DNA of 64,000 nucleotides from Candidatus Xiphinematobacter sp. Idaho Grape (GTDB lineage Bacteria > Verrucomicrobiota > Verrucomicrobiia > Chthoniobacterales > Xiphinematobacteraceae): assembly GCF_001318295.1 (NCBI RefSeq), contig NZ_CP012665.1, positions 496,001-560,000 of the forward strand, given 5' to 3'. Below are positions 61,732 through 64,000 of this stretch, piece by piece. Under the pieces are notes generated by a model that was not told where the DNA came from, ran no database searches, and saw only the letters and a list, made by a program, of their open reading frames with translations. How positions within the stretch are numbered: position 1 is the first letter of the stretch; each line of letters opens with the position of its first letter. The translations under genes and the position numbers were made by a program.

Positions 61732-62106
61732 GGAGGCTCTTCCTCTACGTCTTCTAGCCTTGCACACCTTTTCGCGCTGTAACTAATTACGGTGCCGTAG
61801 AATCCTCAAAGGTTGCTTTGTACGAGGCTCCAGTAGTTGGGAGCCAGCTGCTGTACGAATTTTGCAGAGTATATGCCCCTCGAGGCAGCTAACTAATTGG
61901 GCCTCCTCCGTTTCCTTGGATGTCACCGAGGAAGGGTGCAGGGATCAAACTAGCAGAGAAAGTATGAGGGCAAATTGCTTATAGTTAATAAAATCAATTA
62001 GCGATTGTTTTCCTCTTTCCAAAAGGGAGTCTTTATCTTTAGCATACACCCAGTTCGCTGTATGGGTTTCTCCCTCTAAACTCTTAGAGGGACTCCTCTG
62101 ACGATC
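61732..62106. other. 375-bp gap between rplS and the DJ-1 gene, with a leader hairpin
   Basis: No intact gene. One + frame reads ESSKVALYEAPVVGSQLLYE, then a stop, suggestive of a remnant but unassigned. CCCTCTAA-ACTC-TTAGAGGG (62072-62091) is a perfect 8-bp hairpin ending 15 bases before the DJ-1 start, where it could control ribosome access or end an upstream transcript. Confidence 0.4.
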
Positions 62107-62682
62107 ATGAAGGTACCATCCGTTTGTTGCTTACTCGCTAGTGGTTTTGAAGAGATAGAAGCCCTGGTACCAGTGGATGTGCTGAGGCGTGCAGGCGGTA
62201 CAGTAGTGCTTGCTACGGTGGAGAAGAAACTAGAGATAAGAGGATGCAATGGAATTTTGGTAACGGTAGATACTCTGCTTTCAGAAACTGCTGCCCCAGC
62301 CCTCTCCAGGGGGGGGAAGCCCCAGTTCGATGTTCTGATGATACCAGGTGGCCGGGAGGGCGTTTCTAGATTACGGGAAGATGGCCGTGCGCAGCAGCTG
62401 GCAGCTGCCTATGAGAAAGACGGGGCCTGGGTTGCAGCTATTTGTGCTGGACCAATAGTTCTCTCCGATGCTGGGCTGCTGGAATACCGCCGCTTCACGG
62501 CGCATTCTTCCCTTTCCAGAGAGCTACCTTATGCCTTTGTTACTACAGAGCGCGTAGTGGTGGATAGGCGCATCGTGACGTCCCGTGGTGCCGGAACCGC
62601 ACTCGATTTTGGCCTGACCTTGGTAGGCCTCCTCATGGGCACCCAAAAGATGGAAGAGATCTCTCACTCCATCATGGCTTGA
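62107..62682 (+). CDS. DJ-1/PfpI family protein (ThiJ-like)
   Basis: 191 residues, DJ-1 length. The catalytic glutamate is in GFEEIEALVP, the nucleophilic cysteine in AAICAGPIVL (nucleophile elbow), and GAGTALDFGL closes the fold. Members act as glyoxalase/deglycase-like or chaperone proteins against carbonyl stress. Monocistronic; convergent with ftsH across 66 bp. Confidence 0.9.
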   Translation: MKVPSVCCLLASGFEEIEALVPVDVLRRAGGTVVLATVEKKLEIRGCNGILVTVDTLLSETAAPALSRGGKPQFDVLMIPGGREGVSRLREDGRAQQLAAAYEKDGAWVAAICAGPIVLSDAGLLEYRRFTAHSSLSRELPYAFVTTERVVVDRRIVTSRGAGTALDFGLTLVGLLMGTQKMEEISHSIMA

Positions 62683-62748
62683 TGGCCTCGAAAAATGGAG
62701 CAGTTTGCCAAAGAAGTGCACCATATTCCCTTGGGGGGGTTTGTGTTT

Positions 62749-64000
62749 TTACGCGGGTGCTGGGGCAGGAAGGCCCCCTGGGGGGATACGTTGCTCCTTA
62801 TCACTTGGTATGGACGGGGTGGTAGGAGAAGTTGGAGGAGAGGGAGGTAATGGGGGTGGTTTAGGTACCATAACAGGGGGGTTGCGTAATTCGCCAAATT
62901 CGATGATTTCCTTGACGTGAATAGCGCTCAAAGTTTCGTACTCAAGAAGAGCACTAGCAATAAGTTTGATTTTCCTCCTATTCTTTCTCAGGATTGTGGT
63001 GGCACGTGCATAGGCATCGTTAATGATGCGTTTAACCTCAGAATCGATTTGCCTTGCGGTATCCTCACTGTATTCACGGCCGCGCATCATTTCCCGTGCA
63101 AAAAAGACGTAGTCACTATTCTCACTGTAACGGACCATTCCTAGGTCACTCATACCCCATTCGCATACCATCTTTCGAGTTAATTGGGTTGCCTGTTTGA
63201 TGTCTCCAGCAGCACCGTTAGAGATATCATTTGTAAACATTTCTTCGGCAATGCGACCACCCATCATGACGACGAGAGAATCAGCCGCCTCTTTCTGCTG
63301 GGTGGAATATTTATCTCCTTCCGGAAGGTGCATGGTAGCACCCAAATACGGGCCACGGGGGATGATGGTAACCTTGTGTAGTGGACTGGTATGTTCCAGG
63401 AGAACATTCAGTAGAGCATGTCCTGACTCGTGCCACGCGGTAGAGATTTTTTCCCGCTCACTCATGGCTAAGCTGCGACGTTCCTTTCCCCATCGTACCT
63501 TGTCACGAGATTCTTCAAGCTCCTGCATAGTAACTGCTGGAAGTCCCTTCCTGGCAGCCATAAGAGCCGCTTCATTGATGACGTTGGCAAGCTCTGCACC
63601 AGAGTAACCTGGCGTGCCACGGGCCAAAGTAGTAAGGTCTGCGTTCCCGTCAAGTTTGATTCTCTTTGCATGCACCTTAAGAATCTCCTCCCTTCCCTTG
63701 ACGTCGGGGAGGCTAACAACGACCTGTCGGTCGAAACGCCCGGGTCGCAGCAGCGCAGGATCTAGCACGTCGGGGCGATTAGTGGCAGCTATGATGATAA
63801 CTCCATCTTGGGTATCGAATCCATCCATCTCTACAAGAAGCTGATTGAGGGTTTGCTCCCGTTCATCGTGCCCACCCCCTAAGCCATGTCCACGGTGACG
63901 CCCGACAGCGTCGATTTCATCGATGAACATTAGGCAAGGAGCACTTTTCTTTCCCTGCTCAAACATATCCCGTACTCGGGAAGCCCCTACCCCCACAAAC
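62749..64000 (-). CDS. ftsH: ATP-dependent zinc metalloprotease FtsH, C-terminal part
   Basis: The N-terminus lies beyond the window; the frame is open to its edge. Visible: the pore-loop residue region [13 protein letters not shown], Walker [17 protein letters not shown], the second region of homology [20 protein letters not shown], zinc motif HESGH and the third ligand region. FtsH is a hexameric membrane AAA+ protease degrading misfolded membrane proteins and regulators such as LpxC. The C-terminus ends in an unusual ~40-residue proline-rich tail ([18 protein letters not shown]). Confidence 0.96.
   Translation of the reverse strand, partial: FVGVGASRVRDMFEQGKKSAPCLMFIDEIDAVGRHRGHGLGGGHDEREQTLNQLLVEMDGFDTQDGVIIIAATNRPDVLDPALLRPGRFDRQVVVSLPDVKGREEILKVHAKRIKLDGNADLTTLARGTPGYSGAELANVINEAALMAARKGLPAVTMQELEESRDKVRWGKERRSLAMSEREKISTAWHESGHALLNVLLEHTSPLHKVTIIPRGPYLGATMHLPEGDKYSTQQKEAADSLVVMMGGRIAEEMFTNDISNGAAGDIKQATQLTRKMVCEWGMSDLGMVRYSENSDYVFFAREMMRGREYSEDTARQIDSEVKRIINDAYARATTILRKNRRKIKLIASALLEYETLSAIHVKEIIEFGELRNPPVMVPKPPPLPPSPPTSPTTPSIPSDKEQRIPPGGLPAPAPA

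Noticed and set aside
1-64000. CRISPR arrays, transposases, integrases, phage genes, rRNA genes, defence systems
   Set aside because: I scanned the gaps on both strands and saw no regularly spaced repeats, no transposase or integrase motifs, and no rRNA core sequences.

Overview
The window reads as one contiguous stretch of a bacterial chromosome dominated by housekeeping genes. Several traits point to the Verrucomicrobia/PVC side of the tree: a CBS-less GuaB3-type IMP dehydrogenase, a PUR-alpha (DUF3276-like) nucleic-acid-binding protein, a 34-residue bS22/AURKAIP1-like basic protein, futalosine-type menaquinone genes (MqnD plus a UbiA prenyltransferase) and a DUF164 zinc-ribbon protein. Untranslated gaps are unusually long for a bacterium and several hold clear gene corpses (ybaB, a class B penicillin-binding protein, a possible TonB-like gene). 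Biosynthesis of leucine, lysine and histidine is nevertheless retained. Together this suggests a reduced, still-decaying genome of a nutritional endosymbiont. 'Candidatus Xiphinematobacter' (verrucomicrobial symbiont of dagger nematodes) is my best guess. That is inference from gene content, not from a database search.

Layout: 1-13.4 kb carries the tail of a glycogen synthase gene, obgE, a LolC/E permease, tRNA-Arg, dnaX followed by a dead ybaB, rsmE, trxA, a DedA protein, a heptose-phosphate adenylyltransferase, a zinc-ribbon coiled-coil protein, RNase D, birA and tsaD. 13.5-27 kb carries a secreted thioredoxin-like protein, tRNA-Gly, a displaced copy of the rpsL 3' end, a PUR-alpha protein, ppdK, lgt, leuCD, pgi with a small membrane protein, tsaE-tsaB and a dead PBP2-type gene. 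27-43.8 kb is the str-S10-spc-alpha ribosomal array (rpsL to rpsD with fusA, secY, map, infA). It is compact but lacks tuf, rpsN, rpmD, adk, rpoA and rplQ at their usual places. 43.9-64 kb carries pepF, fabF, guaB3, an ExbB/ExbD operon, hisI, a UbiA prenyltransferase, moeB/thiF-rhodanese, lysA, ndh, hisG, the bS22-like gene, mqnD, a membrane protein, rnc, rplS, a DJ-1 family gene and the 3' part of ftsH.

How it works together: the ribosomal block is a run of tightly spaced or overlapping genes on the + strand, almost all without a Shine-Dalgarno tract. TsaD, TsaE and TsaB are three of the four t6A tRNA-modification proteins. MqnD, UbiA/MqnP and NDH-2 outline a menaquinone-linked respiratory chain. 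LeuCD, HisG/HisI and LysA suggest amino-acid provisioning. I found no CRISPR array, prophage, transposase, rRNA operon or defence locus. The most striking non-routine signal is a 56-bp exact copy of the rpsL 3' end, fused to sequence shared with the neighbouring PUR-alpha gene (about 14.5 kb).
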